Source of the DNA: Chlamydiales bacterium
GTDB taxonomy: Bacteria; Chlamydiota; Chlamydiia; Chlamydiales; JAAKFR01
Direction of reading: 5' to 3'
DNA length: 64,000 nucleotides
NCBI GenBank assembly: GCA_022601445.1
Contig: JAJACP010000006.1
Location: forward strand, 50,069 to 114,068
Positions 24,547 to 34,503 of this stretch are shown here, piece after piece. The notes under the pieces were generated by a model. It ran no database searches and had not been told where the DNA came from. It saw only the letters and a program-made list of their open reading frames with translations. How positions within the stretch are numbered: position 1 is the first letter of the stretch; every line of letters begins with the position of its first letter. The translations under genes and the position numbers were made by a program.

Positions 24547-27158
24547 GGGGAAAGACTCTCTTCTAAGATTTTGGAAATCAATGCTGTCCATCCTGTCTGG
24601 TGACTGGCACCCAACCCACGTCCTGTCTCAGCATGAAAATACTCATTAAACAAAAGCAGATCTTTCCAATGGGGATCTTCCGCATACCTCTTTTCCCCAC
24701 CATGGCAAGGACGTCCTCCGGAGGCGCCCGGATGAAAAATCCCACAAAGACGACGATTCAACTCAACCCGCACTTCCTGTAGATTCAAAAAAATCCCTGA
24801 ACCAGTTGGACACTCCACCTTGAAATCGTCTCCATAAAATTGATAATAGCGCTCAAGCGCATCAATAATCAGATAGTTAAGTGGAAACCAGATGGGCCCT
24901 CTCCAATTGGAGTTGCCCCCAAACATATAACTATTGCTCTCTCCAGGAACATAATCAACGGTGTGCTGCTCGTGATTCAACTCAATCTTATAAGGATGCG
25001 CTCCATATACCTTGGATAAAGAGCGGATTCCGTAAGGAGACAAAAACTCTGCCTCATCTAATACATACCGCAAAATCCGGGTCAGCCGTTCTTTTGAAGG
25101 GATCGCCAAAATGCGGTGCCCCCTAACCGGACAGAGTGAGCAAAAGGTGACCACATCCTCTAGATCGCCTCGATTACGGATAAACCAGTCCATCCGCTTA
25201 GCAAACCCCTTGAGCCTTTTTAGATGGGCATCTTCCAAAATTTCGACGGCAATTAAAGGAATCAGCCCGACAAGTGAGCGTGTTTTAAGGGGCATGTCGT
25301 CTCCATCTACCTTCAGGCGATCGTAGTAAAAGCCATCCTCTTCATCCCATAAACCCGTTCCTTTAAATTCATTCATCGAATCGGCGATATGCACAAAGTG
25401 TTCGAAAAATTTTGAGGCCATATCTTCATAAACCGGATTATGTACGGCTAGTTCTAAAGCCATTCTGAGCATGGTTAAACAATAAAAAGCCATCCAGGCT
25501 GTCCCATCAGCCTGTTCTAGCTCACCTCCTGCCGGAAGCGGCTTAGAGCGATCAAAAACACCGATGTTATCTAAACCAAGAAATCCTCCTGCAAAAATGT
25601 GCTGCCCCTTCACATCTTTGCGATTCACCCACCAAGTAAAATTAAGCAGCAGTTTTTGAAATGCACTCTCCAAGAAAGGGATATCTTGAGCGCCTGTCAT
25701 CTTGTAAATACGCCAACAGGCCCAGGCATGTACAGGAGGGTTCACATCTGAAAAACCGTATTCATAAGCAGGTTGCTGTCCATTGGGATGCATGTACCAC
25801 TCGCGGAGAAAAAGGATCATCTGCTTTTTGGCAAACACAGGATCGATTTGAGCAAAAGGGATCATATGAAACGCTAAATCCCAGGCAGCAAACCAAGGGT
25901 ACTCCCACTTATCAGGCATAGAGATCACATCACGGGCAAAAAAATGAACCCATTCATGATTTCTTCCCTCTTTTCTTTCTTTAGGGGGGATGGGCTGGCC
26001 CGAATCACCTGAAAGCCACTCTTTAACCACGTAGTGATAAAACTGCTTACTCCATAAAAGACCTGCATACGCTTGTCTCGACACTTCTTTAGCCTCAGGA
26101 GTAAGCTCTGAGAGGATTTTGGCAGCATAAAACTGATCCGCTTCCTCTTTTCGTTTAGAAAAAACAGCCTCAAAATTCTCTTTTGATGGCTCTTCAGCAG
26201 AAAACAAACGACATTCTATCTGCTTACTTTCACCCGGTTTGAGCTTTAAACGGTATAGAGGGGCCACTTTAGAGCCATTCATCGCCGGATTAACCGCTTT
26301 TTTGTCTCCATTGATTACATAACGATGAAAAGCATCTTTCACATAAGCAGAAGTATTCTCTTTTCCGTACAGCTTTTTTAGATTAGATTCATTTTCAGTA
26401 AAAAGCACCTCAGAAGTATTCTCAAAGGCAAAAAAGAATTTTCCAAGTGTCGGATGTGCTGCCTCCACAATTCCCTCTTCGTTCAAGTGCATCGAGAGTT
26501 TTGGCGTGCATCCTTCATGCCCACCTCCCCACGACCACGTGTTTCGGAACCAAAGAGTTGGTAAAACACAAAGCGAGGCCTCCTCCGAGCCACGATTGTA
26601 CACCTCAATTCGAATCAAGATGTTGTTGGGCCCTTCTTTTGCATAAGTGGCAAAGACATCAAAATACCGATTTTCGTCAAAAATGCCCGTATCAACTAGC
26701 TCAAATTCCCTCTCTAAAAGACCTCTACGTTGATTTTCATCGATTAAATTTTGATAAGGATACTCTTTTTGCGGGTACTTATAGAGTGCTTTCATATAAG
26801 AGTGCGTAGGAGAGGAGTCCAAGTAATAGTAGCACTCTTTTACATCCTCTCCATGATTTCCCTGAGTTGAGGTGAGTCCAAAAAGACGCTCTTTTAAAAT
26901 AGGGTCGTTTCTATTCCACAAAGCTAACGCAAAACAGAGCCGCGCTTCTCGATCTGTGATGCCAAGCAGTCCATCTTCTCCCCAGCGATAGGCGCGACTT
27001 CTTGCCTGATCATGCGGAAAAAAATCCCAGCTGTTGCCGTCAGAAGAGTAGTCTTCTCTTACAGTGGCCCATTGACGTTCTGAAAGATAAGGCCCCCACC
27101 GTTTCCAATTACGTTCTCTTTTTTCATCCTCTTCTAGCCTCAGCTCTTCTTCTAACAT
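24522..27158 (-). CDS. Large GH63-like / MGH1-like glucosidase
   Basis: 878 residues. The opening WKRWGPYLSERQWATVREDY and RWGEDGLLGITDREARLCFA, ECYYYLDSSPTHSYMK and the later FFARDVISMPDKWEYPWFAAWD, SFSDVNPP-like and GPIWFPLNYLIIDAL blocks are typical of a family of large bacterial 'glucosidases' with an (alpha/alpha)6 barrel related to GH63. It has no signal peptide, so it should act in the cytosol, possibly on glycogen-derived or trehalose-like glycosides; exact substrate unknown. No neighbours of carbohydrate metabolism help here. Confidence 0.8.
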   Translation of the reverse strand: MLEEELRLEEDEKRERNWKRWGPYLSERQWATVREDYSSDGNSWDFFPHDQARSRAYRWGEDGLLGITDREARLCFALALWNRNDPILKERLFGLTSTQGNHGEDVKECYYYLDSSPTHSYMKALYKYPQKEYPYQNLIDENQRRGLLEREFELVDTGIFDENRYFDVFATYAKEGPNNILIRIEVYNRGSEEASLCVLPTLWFRNTWSWGGGHEGCTPKLSMHLNEEGIVEAAHPTLGKFFFAFENTSEVLFTENESNLKKLYGKENTSAYVKDAFHRYVINGDKKAVNPAMNGSKVAPLYRLKLKPGESKQIECRLFSAEEPSKENFEAVFSKRKEEADQFYAAKILSELTPEAKEVSRQAYAGLLWSKQFYHYVVKEWLSGDSGQPIPPKERKEGRNHEWVHFFARDVISMPDKWEYPWFAAWDLAFHMIPFAQIDPVFAKKQMILFLREWYMHPNGQQPAYEYGFSDVNPPVHAWACWRIYKMTGAQDIPFLESAFQKLLLNFTWWVNRKDVKGQHIFAGGFLGLDNIGVFDRSKPLPAGGELEQADGTAWMAFYCLTMLRMALELAVHNPVYEDMASKFFEHFVHIADSMNEFKGTGLWDEEDGFYYDRLKVDGDDMPLKTRSLVGLIPLIAVEILEDAHLKRLKGFAKRMDWFIRNRGDLEDVVTFCSLCPVRGHRILAIPSKERLTRILRYVLDEAEFLSPYGIRSLSKVYGAHPYKIELNHEQHTVDYVPGESNSYMFGGNSNWRGPIWFPLNYLIIDALERYYQFYGDDFKVECPTGSGIFLNLQEVRVELNRRLCGIFHPGASGGRPCHGGEKRYAEDPHWKDLLLFNEYFHAETGRGLGASHQTGWTALISKILEESLSPQKACSKS

Positions 27159-27261
27159 CTTTTTTCACTCCGCTCTTTGTTCTCCCTGTAAACCATAATT
27201 GTTGAATAAAAAGGAATAGAAATGCGATTATAGCCCCCAAAACAAAAAATGGAGCTATCAC

Positions 27262-27729
27262 ATGACAAAAAATATACAACAAAATCTCAAACAAGCTATT
27301 GAAAAAGCGCTTCAAAAAATTGAGGCCAATCAAGAAAAAGAAATTTGTAGATATTTACCTGGTCCACGCGGCGGTTATATTCATCATTTCACATTTAAAA
27401 AATTAAAAGAGCACGAACCCGAAAAATGTCTTTCGTTGATTGAAGAATTCATTCTAGACGTATCAAAGCCACGCGAGCTAGACCCCACTCCTAGAGCTCC
27501 AAGAGGTTTAAACCGAAACAACAACCAAGTCAAGCTGCCTAATGATATGGTGGGACGTATTATTCAGATTGCACGTGAAGCGGGTGACAACTCTCTTCTT
27601 TCTAAACTTTTAGCAGCGCGTCCTCTCAATCAGGTTAAGCGTGATTTAATCCGCTCGATTCGAGACAACAAAGCCAATGGTGAGCTTTGGGAAGCTTACA
27701 AAGAGGCTGTAATGGTCCTCGAGCAATAG
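27262..27729 (+). CDS. Conserved chlamydial hypothetical protein
   Basis: 155 residues, basic, mostly helical, no signal peptide or membrane segment. It contains a charged helical N-terminus (LKQAIEKALQKIEANQEKEIC), a GPRGGYIHHFTF turn and a helical C-terminal half (LPNDMVGRIIQIAREAGDN). It follows recO in the same order as CT471 in Chlamydia, which supports a real conserved gene; function unknown. A strong terminator follows directly. Confidence 0.75.
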   Translation: MTKNIQQNLKQAIEKALQKIEANQEKEICRYLPGPRGGYIHHFTFKKLKEHEPEKCLSLIEEFILDVSKPRELDPTPRAPRGLNRNNNQVKLPNDMVGRIIQIAREAGDNSLLSKLLAARPLNQVKRDLIRSIRDNKANGELWEAYKEAVMVLEQ

Positions 27730-27733
27730 ACTC

Positions 27734-27765
27734 AAAAAGAGTGGCCTAGGTCACTCTTTTTTTTG
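27734..27765 (+). terminator. Rho-independent terminator
   Basis: AAAAAGAGTG (27734-27743), 8-base loop, CACTCTTTTT (27752-27761) continuing into a run of Ts: perfect 10-bp stem just after the stop codon of the preceding gene. Confidence 0.93.
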
Positions 27766-27817
27766 GCATTACAATTGCTCTGACTGAAGTTGTCAAAGTA
27801 TTCACGTGAGGTCAAAA

Positions 27818-28396
27818 ATGAACCCATTCTGTACACTAGCTTGCCTGTCTTTTCTTTCTATATGCGCTCTTAGCGCAGAACAAACAGAGACTGAGATTCA
27901 GACGGTTAATTCCACTCCCTATTATCAATATTACTACGAAGTTAAGCCTGAATCGTCAGAGAAGCAAAGCTCAACCTACTACTATTACTATCCAGACTCT
28001 CAAGCGGAGACAGAGTGGCGCTGGGAGATTCGTCAGCCTGAACCGAAAAAACAGCAGAGGGCGGCTCCACGTGAACAAAAGCGTCAATCCTGGCGTGATT
28101 TAGAGTGGCAAGAACGTAAAACGGATGCTCCGGCTTATGATAAGTTGATGCAAGATCTGCAGCAGCAACTTAAAGAGTTGAAGCGCGAAAAGGAGCGTGC
28201 ACGCGCACCTAAACGTTCAGAACCTGAATCTGATGTTCCTACCTATGAGGAATTAATGCGTGATATCCAAAAGTATCTTGATCATGAGAAGAAGAGTCGA
28301 TCGGATCAGGCTACAAACGAGGCGATACAGAGATATATTAATGAGGAAGAGCGCATCAATCCACCAAGCAGAGACAACTACTACTATCGTGACTAG
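27818..28396 (+). CDS. Exported Tyr/Gln/Arg-rich protein, unknown
   Basis: 192 residues from the ATG at 27818 (GAGG 7 bases upstream). A signal peptide (CTLACLSFLSICALSAEQ) precedes a Tyr-rich part (YYQYYYEV, STYYYYYPDS) and a charged coiled-coil half with two related segments, DAPAYDKLMQDLQQQL (about 109-124) and DVPTYEELMRDIQKYL (about 143-158). It ends NYYYRD. Architecture (short signal, repeat, low-complexity) recalls the RFYG-family but the RFYG module is absent, so I keep it separate. Confidence 0.7.
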   Translation: MNPFCTLACLSFLSICALSAEQTETEIQTVNSTPYYQYYYEVKPESSEKQSSTYYYYYPDSQAETEWRWEIRQPEPKKQQRAAPREQKRQSWRDLEWQERKTDAPAYDKLMQDLQQQLKELKREKERARAPKRSEPESDVPTYEELMRDIQKYLDHEKKSRSDQATNEAIQRYINEEERINPPSRDNYYYRD

Positions 28397-28514
28397 CGAG
28401 CTAGCCGCGGGGTGCACCCTAACAGAACAAGTCCTCCAGTGGAGATACATCCATAAGATATTTCTCTTTTTGTCCCTATTTTCGGCTTTTTCTATCTATT
28501 TCAGTAAGATTTTT

Positions 28515-28556
28515 CCTTTTTTGGATCGATATTCGGCTTAATCTATCCAAAAAAGG
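28515..28556. terminator. Bidirectional terminator-like hairpin
   Basis: CCTTTTTTGGAT (28515-28526) and ATCCAAAAAAGG (28545-28556) are perfect inverted repeats with an 18-base loop, between two convergent genes. The T-runs inside the stem suit termination in both directions. The remaining gap 28397-28514 shows nothing else. Confidence 0.7.
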
Positions 28557-28559
28557 GCT

Positions 28560-29186
28560 TTAGGTGCCGGACTGCAGGAGACAGAAACCGTTTAGGAGAG
28601 CTTCCATGTCAGCCTCGTTGCGCTTCAAGTCAGCAGTCGGTGTGAACGTGGTCACAGCCACCGATCCATCACTGTCTGAATAAAAATAGAGATAAGTAGT
28701 GATGGAGCCGACCCCCTCGTACTCTACCATAAACTTCCAAAAAAGCACTTTGATGTTATTAACAAGCCGCTCTTCAGACCCCAAATCTTTAAAAGCTAAC
28801 AAACTCTCTTTATCTTGCCCAAGTATTTTGGTCTGCACAAAATCTTTGTAAGTCCCCTTGGAAACGCTTTTCTCCTCGTAGGTGTAGGTCTTAGCAAAAG
28901 CGCGCTTCTCCACGTCCTTTCCAATCGAGGTTTGCTGATCTAGATCCACTAAAACTAACGTCCATTCAGAGACATCGTCACACGCATCAAATGGAGTATC
29001 GAAAATGATCCACTTAGAGGGATTGTACCACAAACAATAGGGAAATTGCTGCCCCTCCAAACGAACAGAAGCGTCGCCAGACTTCTCATAAGCCTGCACT
29101 TCAGGAGTCATCCCTTCCTGATGCTTTTTATGGCTGCACCCAAACATGCAAAGCAGCATAGCCCCCATCACAACAAGAATTTGCAT
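28560..29186 (-). CDS. Lipoprotein, unknown function
   Basis: 208 residues. The N-terminus ILVVMGAMLLCMFGCS is a lipoprotein signal with Cys17 as the likely lipidated residue. The rest is a soluble, acidic beta-rich domain (EWTLVLVDLDQQTS, YLYFYSDSDGSVAVTTF) that resembles small periplasmic domains of the PsbP/Mog1 kind only in general layout. No catalytic motif. Divergent from the RHS gene, sharing a 130-base AT-rich promoter region. Confidence 0.75.
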   Translation of the reverse strand: MQILVVMGAMLLCMFGCSHKKHQEGMTPEVQAYEKSGDASVRLEGQQFPYCLWYNPSKWIIFDTPFDACDDVSEWTLVLVDLDQQTSIGKDVEKRAFAKTYTYEEKSVSKGTYKDFVQTKILGQDKESLLAFKDLGSEERLVNNIKVLFWKFMVEYEGVGSITTYLYFYSDSDGSVAVTTFTPTADLKRNEADMEALLNGFCLLQSGT

Positions 29187-29316
29187 ACTACCCCACTATA
29201 AATTCATTACATCTAATCTCTAACACTGACACTGAAAAATTTCCAGTAAAACTATTCTTGAATCTTATTTACTCAATCTTTACAAATATTTCTTTGACAC
29301 AGATCGCGGATGTAAA

Positions 29317-32300
29317 ATGAAGCGTTTCATTGTGATTCTTCTCCTTCTTAGCTTCTGCTCTATTCAAGCCGAAACAGAGTTTTCTCCCCCTCCTGCCATC
29401 AAATACCGCAATGAGAGCCTCGCTTTTAATCCCACTGTTCCAAAAGTGAATGTCATCACCGGCGAGTATTGTGAAAAGGAGTGCGACTTAGTCGTCGCAG
29501 GTGCCCAGCCGCTTTCGATACGCCGTTTTTACAATCACCAGGGGTTTAAAGATCAACTGATGGGACATTGGAGAATCAATCCCGAGTCGTTGATGCTCTT
29601 TAACTTTTACAGAAAAAACCCGCATCCAGAGTTTGCCGGGATTGGAGACGAGGAGGGGCAATTCACCTCATGCGAAGCATTTGAAAACTACGTTTTCCGG
29701 TTTTCTCCCGAAAAAAATAAAAACTTTACCAGCCTTCCTAGCCCACAAAGTGGCAGAAAACACCCTCTCAACATGAGCTTCACCTATACGAAGGTTAAAC
29801 CTGGCAAGCACCAGTACTATTGGAGTGGACACATTCAAGACGGCTCGGGTAGAAGGCGCACCTATCGAACAGAAATTGGCATCTGGAAATACCCTATCAA
29901 CTTTGCTCCCGTCTACCAAGGACGCGTGCAAGAAGATCGACTACCCAATGGTAACGTGATCAAATACCACTACCAGGATATTGCCGACCGAAAGTGGAAA
30001 GGACCCCGTTATAAAAATTTAATCTCTTACTATCTGCTGATAAAAATCGAAGCCTTTAGCGCCTCAGGAACACCTCTGGGACATATTACGCTCGATTATG
30101 ATCGTCCTAATCATGACCTTTTCATGCACGCAGGAGGGTTTTACCTGGGAAATGCGCATTTCACAGGCACAGACGGAAGAGAGGTAATCTATCACCAAAA
30201 GATGCGGACGATTCAACATTGGAATCCAAGAACAGGTGACGACGAGTATGTTGATGTTGTCTTAAACCAAGCAAAAGCCCCGTGGAAGCCTGCTCAAAGT
30301 TACCGGTATCGACAAGAGGAAGACGTGGAGCTTCACTATGAAACGCCTTACCTAACTGATGTCTGTCGATACGACGGGCACGCATTGCTCCAAACCCTCT
30401 ATGATCTACAGTCCAAGAAAGTGATTGCGCAAAACGCGCCAGTGGGTCCTGGTGGCGCTATGCACCCCATTGCTCGCTACAGCTACCACTCCACTCACAC
30501 CTCTGTTTTTGATGGAGAAAACAACCAAACAATCTTCCGCTTTGATCCTCATAAGCGGATCATTGCGATCGAAAAATATGACCGAAACGACCTAGCCCTG
30601 GCCGAACGAAATCAGTGGGAAGCGTGGACGGGCAATCTTCTTCAGCACACAGTAGAAGACGGAACAGGAAAAATCGTGCTCAAACACACTTACCGTTATG
30701 ATGCGCATCAAAATGTGATTGAAGAGAGAGTGGGAAGAGGCTCTGATGAGGATGTGATCTATCGAACGTATACAGACGATGGATTTAACCTAGTCAAGCA
30801 CGTTTCCGATCGTGAGGGCAAGACCACAGCCTATACCTATCTCCCTGATACGGATTTACCTGAATCGGAGCTTGTGTACGATCAGGGCGTCCTTGTTAAA
30901 CGCACTTTCCACTTTTACGACTCCTCTCTCAATTCGGTCTGTATCAAAACCATAGTCGACGATGGCAATAGCCTCGATTCTCGAGATCTCTCAGGTGTCA
31001 CAACCCGTAAAATCACGGAAATCACCCCTAAAAGAGACTTTCCCTGCATCGGTTTACCAGAAGAAGTGTGTGAAAAGAGTCTGGATTGCTTGGGTCAAGA
31101 AATGCTGCTTAAAAAAACACGCTATGCCTACCACCCTTCGGGAAAAGTGTTGCGTGAAGAGCACTTTGACGCCACAGGCGCTCATTGCTACACTCTCCAT
31201 AAGGAGTATGATCAACATGAGAGGTGCTGCGCTGAGGTAGACGCTTTGGGCAAGCGTACCACCTTTGTTTATGACGCGAACTTTAACCTATGCACCCAAA
31301 AAGGACCTCTTTCCCAAACGACGTGGGTCTACGATAAAGCCAATCGCCCCATTCAAAAAAACGCATCGGGATTGATCTCTCGAAATGCATACGACCTGGC
31401 AAGCCGTCTTCAGATGACAATCGATCCGTGTGGCAACGAAACGCGCTACCAATACGATGGACTCGGGCGCATCATCACGGTGACATATGGGGATGGCAGC
31501 GTGATCCGCAAAGCGTATGACGCACTGGGCAATGTGACCAAAGAGGTGGATCAAAATGGGCATGAAACGCGTAAAACCTATGACTTTCGCGGCAAACCCA
31601 CCTCCATCCTACATCCTGATGGATCTGAGGAGCACTACACCTACTATCCGAATTCAGGAGCCGTGGAGAGTTATACGGATCGATCTGGAACGAAAACGGT
31701 CCACACCTACGACATCTTTGATCATCTGATCCTTCAAGAGATTTATTCTCCGGAAGGAGAGCTGCTCAAAACGACCTCAGCGACCTACTCCCCCTTCCAT
31801 AAGCTCTCTGAAACCAGTGCGACAGGGGTGACCACCTATTTTGATTATGACTATGCAGGCAGAAAAGTCGCTGAAAGAACGCTCGATCGTCAGATTCTAT
31901 ACACCTATGATGCGCTTGGACGTTTAAAAAGTACTCAAAACGGGGAAACTCTTTCCATTCAAGAGTATGATGTACTGGGTCGTGTGATTGAAAAACGAAC
32001 AGAAGACCTACAAGGAAACATCTATTTCCAAGAAAACTATGCCTACGATGCCAATGGAAACAAAACGCATGTGATCACCTGTGCCGGCGTCTCTGAAACC
32101 CTCTATAATGCACGCAATCAGCCTGTTCAGATCACCTCACCCGATGGACACATCACCACCATTGCTTATGACTACGCAAAACAGTTTACCAAAACCACCA
32201 CCAATCCCAATGGAGTCACAACAATTGAGGTCCATCATCCGATCCACAACCACCTCACGCACCTCACTGTAAAAAATGCATCAGGACAGATCATTCAGCG

Positions 32301-34503
32301 GCGTGAGCACGTCTACGATCCAGTAGGCAATCGTATTGAGACAAAAGAGCATCTATTTGAAGGGACCGTCCCCACATGCGCCCTTACAAATACGTGGGAG
32401 TATGGCCCTTGCAAGCAACTTCTCCGCCTTGTAGAGGCCGGCACAAAAGAGACGCGCTATTTTTACGGATTAGACGGAAGATTAGAAACCACAATCAAGC
32501 CCGACAAAGCCGAATTGAGACGCACCTATGATGCGCTTGGACGCCTCCACACACTCTCTTCTTCCACTGGAGACATCGCCTTTACTTACTTTTATGATCT
32601 CAATGATCACATTGTAGAGGTCAAGAGCCTTGAAGGATCCACCAGGCGGGAGTATGACCTTTACGGCAACTGTATTGCCGAGCATCTGGCAAACGGCCTG
32701 ACCCACTTGAATGTATATAACCCTGAGGGTGAGCGCATCCAGAGTCATGACGCACACTACAGCTATCGAGGAGGGCGTCTTGCGCAGATCGACTATCAAG
32801 GGAAGAGCTACATCTATCAAGAGCGCAATCTTGCAGGAAAAGCACTACGTATTTCCACTCCAAAAGGAGAATTACGCTTCCGCTACGACCCCTGCTTGAG
32901 GATCGATGCGCTCTTGTCTCCCTCCTACAGCTCCAGAGCCTATCAGTATGATCCGTGCGGCAACCTCCTCTCCTACAACTTCACAGACAGCTTAGGAACC
33001 TCCGTTGAAACGTATGTCTATGATCCACTCAACCAACTGATCGAAGAAAAGACTCACTGTTACGCCTACGACTCCCTCTACAATCGAATTGTCAAAGACT
33101 CTTTTGAGCACACCTTAAACGCCCTTTCTCAAACTCTGTCTGACGGCGAGACCGCCTATGACTATGATCACAATGGCAACTTAATCCGCGCTGGCGAGGT
33201 CCATTTTGCTTACGACACGCTGGATCGGCTCGTCCAAGTCAAGGTGGACGGAACAACCTATACCTACACTTATGACCCTTTTAATCGACGGATCTCCAAA
33301 GAGAGCCGTGGGAAGAAAGTTCATTATCATTGGGATGATCAGCATGAAGTGGGTTCGACCGAAGGAGAGAGGCGAGTACTGGGCGAAGGGATGGGCATTG
33401 CTGCCTTCATGATCCTGGACAAACAACTGTATGTGCCCGTTCATGACCATCGAGGCAATGTAGTGACCCTTTTAGGAGGCAAGGGGGCCACGTATCGGTA
33501 CACAGCTTTTGGCGAAGAGAGCACAGAAGGGCGCCTCTCCCCCTGGCGTTTTTCCTCTAAGCGGATCGATCCCGAAACAGGCTACGTCTACTTTGGTAGA
33601 CGGTACTACTCCCCTCCCTTAGGCAAATGGGTGAGCCCTGACCCTCAGGGATTTGAAGATGGACCCAATCTCTATGCTTATGTACACAATGCGCCTCTTA
33701 CCCACTTTGATCCGTACGGATTATGGATGGAAAATGTAGGGCGTTGCTTTTGCCTTGGCCTTGAGTGGGTGGGGGCAAACTTACTGCCCGTTCCTGGGCT
33801 GATGGACCTGGTCGAGTCTGTGGGACGATGGGGATCGGGAGGTGACTTTTGGGGGCCTAGCCGCTACCGCACCCCTGAAAATCAGATTTTAACCATCCCA
33901 GGCCACGTGATTCCAGGAGAAAGCTTGACCTTTGGCAATGGCATGCTCACCACTTGTGGAGAGGCTCTTCAACAGACCCAGCAAATCTCCGATACCTATG
34001 GAGGCGCCCAGGTTGACTTGCTTTATAACGGGACAAATGGATTGATGATGGATTTATTATGCTGTTTTGGGGCAAAATTGGGGATGACAACGGCGTACAA
34101 TCAGATGTGTGCGAACTACTATATCAACAAGTTAAATGAAGATCCTGAGCATCGGTTTACGAGTACGGTGCATAGTCGTGGGGGGATTCGGTTGATGGCA
34201 ACAGGGAGGCTGATGACACCTGAACAGAGAAGTCATATTGATGTGATCTCTTACGGGTCGGGAACATTAATCCCTAATGATTATTTTGGCTCAGCTGTGA
34301 ACAACTTAAGTTGTATGGATCCGATTCCGATGACTAATCCGTTGGCTTATGGCATCTCTTTAATGAGCGATCGCTTTAATGTAAACTTTTTGACCCCTAC
34401 TTCCTACTGCCCCCTCAAAGAACATGGTTTGCTTGGGAGTACATACTTAAAGCAGATCAAACAAGACGGAGAAGAATGGATACAGGATCACTTTTATGAA
34501 TAA
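29317..34503 (+). CDS. Secreted RHS/YD-repeat protein with lipase-like C-terminal domain
   Basis: 1728 residues. A signal peptide (KRFIVILLLLSFCSIQAE) is followed by a DUF6531-like start (VNVITGEYCEKECDLVVAG), dozens of YD repeats such as YDALGRL and YDYDHNGNL, and the RHS core near the end: SKRIDPETGYVYFGRRYYSP ... WVSPDPQGFEDGPNLYAYVHN and DPYGLW at about residue 1466. RHS shells encapsulate and autoproteolytically release C-terminal toxins. The last ~260 residues contain STVHSRGG near 1618, an alpha/beta-hydrolase-like nucleophile elbow, and VISYGSGTLIP, reminiscent of chlamydial DUF687 proteins. Export by Sec rather than T6SS is unusual for polymorphic toxins. The next gene overlaps by 8 bases. 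Confidence 0.85.
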   Translation: MKRFIVILLLLSFCSIQAETEFSPPPAIKYRNESLAFNPTVPKVNVITGEYCEKECDLVVAGAQPLSIRRFYNHQGFKDQLMGHWRINPESLMLFNFYRKNPHPEFAGIGDEEGQFTSCEAFENYVFRFSPEKNKNFTSLPSPQSGRKHPLNMSFTYTKVKPGKHQYYWSGHIQDGSGRRRTYRTEIGIWKYPINFAPVYQGRVQEDRLPNGNVIKYHYQDIADRKWKGPRYKNLISYYLLIKIEAFSASGTPLGHITLDYDRPNHDLFMHAGGFYLGNAHFTGTDGREVIYHQKMRTIQHWNPRTGDDEYVDVVLNQAKAPWKPAQSYRYRQEEDVELHYETPYLTDVCRYDGHALLQTLYDLQSKKVIAQNAPVGPGGAMHPIARYSYHSTHTSVFDGENNQTIFRFDPHKRIIAIEKYDRNDLALAERNQWEAWTGNLLQHTVEDGTGKIVLKHTYRYDAHQNVIEERVGRGSDEDVIYRTYTDDGFNLVKHVSDREGKTTAYTYLPDTDLPESELVYDQGVLVKRTFHFYDSSLNSVCIKTIVDDGNSLDSRDLSGVTTRKITEITPKRDFPCIGLPEEVCEKSLDCLGQEMLLKKTRYAYHPSGKVLREEHFDATGAHCYTLHKEYDQHERCCAEVDALGKRTTFVYDANFNLCTQKGPLSQTTWVYDKANRPIQKNASGLISRNAYDLASRLQMTIDPCGNETRYQYDGLGRIITVTYGDGSVIRKAYDALGNVTKEVDQNGHETRKTYDFRGKPTSILHPDGSEEHYTYYPNSGAVESYTDRSGTKTVHTYDIFDHLILQEIYSPEGELLKTTSATYSPFHKLSETSATGVTTYFDYDYAGRKVAERTLDRQILYTYDALGRLKSTQNGETLSIQEYDVLGRVIEKRTEDLQGNIYFQENYAYDANGNKTHVITCAGVSETLYNARNQPVQITSPDGHITTIAYDYAKQFTKTTTNPNGVTTIEVHHPIHNHLTHLTVKNASGQIIQRREHVYDPVGNRIETKEHLFEGTVPTCALTNTWEYGPCKQLLRLVEAGTKETRYFYGLDGRLETTIKPDKAELRRTYDALGRLHTLSSSTGDIAFTYFYDLNDHIVEVKSLEGSTRREYDLYGNCIAEHLANGLTHLNVYNPEGERIQSHDAHYSYRGGRLAQIDYQGKSYIYQERNLAGKALRISTPKGELRFRYDPCLRIDALLSPSYSSRAYQYDPCGNLLSYNFTDSLGTSVETYVYDPLNQLIEEKTHCYAYDSLYNRIVKDSFEHTLNALSQTLSDGETAYDYDHNGNLIRAGEVHFAYDTLDRLVQVKVDGTTYTYTYDPFNRRISKESRGKKVHYHWDDQHEVGSTEGERRVLGEGMGIAAFMILDKQLYVPVHDHRGNVVTLLGGKGATYRYTAFGEESTEGRLSPWRFSSKRIDPETGYVYFGRRYYSPPLGKWVSPDPQGFEDGPNLYAYVHNAPLTHFDPYGLWMENVGRCFCLGLEWVGANLLPVPGLMDLVESVGRWGSGGDFWGPSRYRTPENQILTIPGHVIPGESLTFGNGMLTTCGEALQQTQQISDTYGGAQVDLLYNGTNGLMMDLLCCFGAKLGMTTAYNQMCANYYINKLNEDPEHRFTSTVHSRGGIRLMATGRLMTPEQRSHIDVISYGSGTLIPNDYFGSAVNNLSCMDPIPMTNPLAYGISLMSDRFNVNFLTPTSYCPLKEHGLLGSTYLKQIKQDGEEWIQDHFYE

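Noticed and set aside
27124..27333. Hydrophobic 69-residue reverse-strand ORF
   Set aside because: It overlaps the start of the conserved 27262 gene and the glycosidase 5' end; hydrophobicity here is an antisense effect of Lys/Asn-rich codons.
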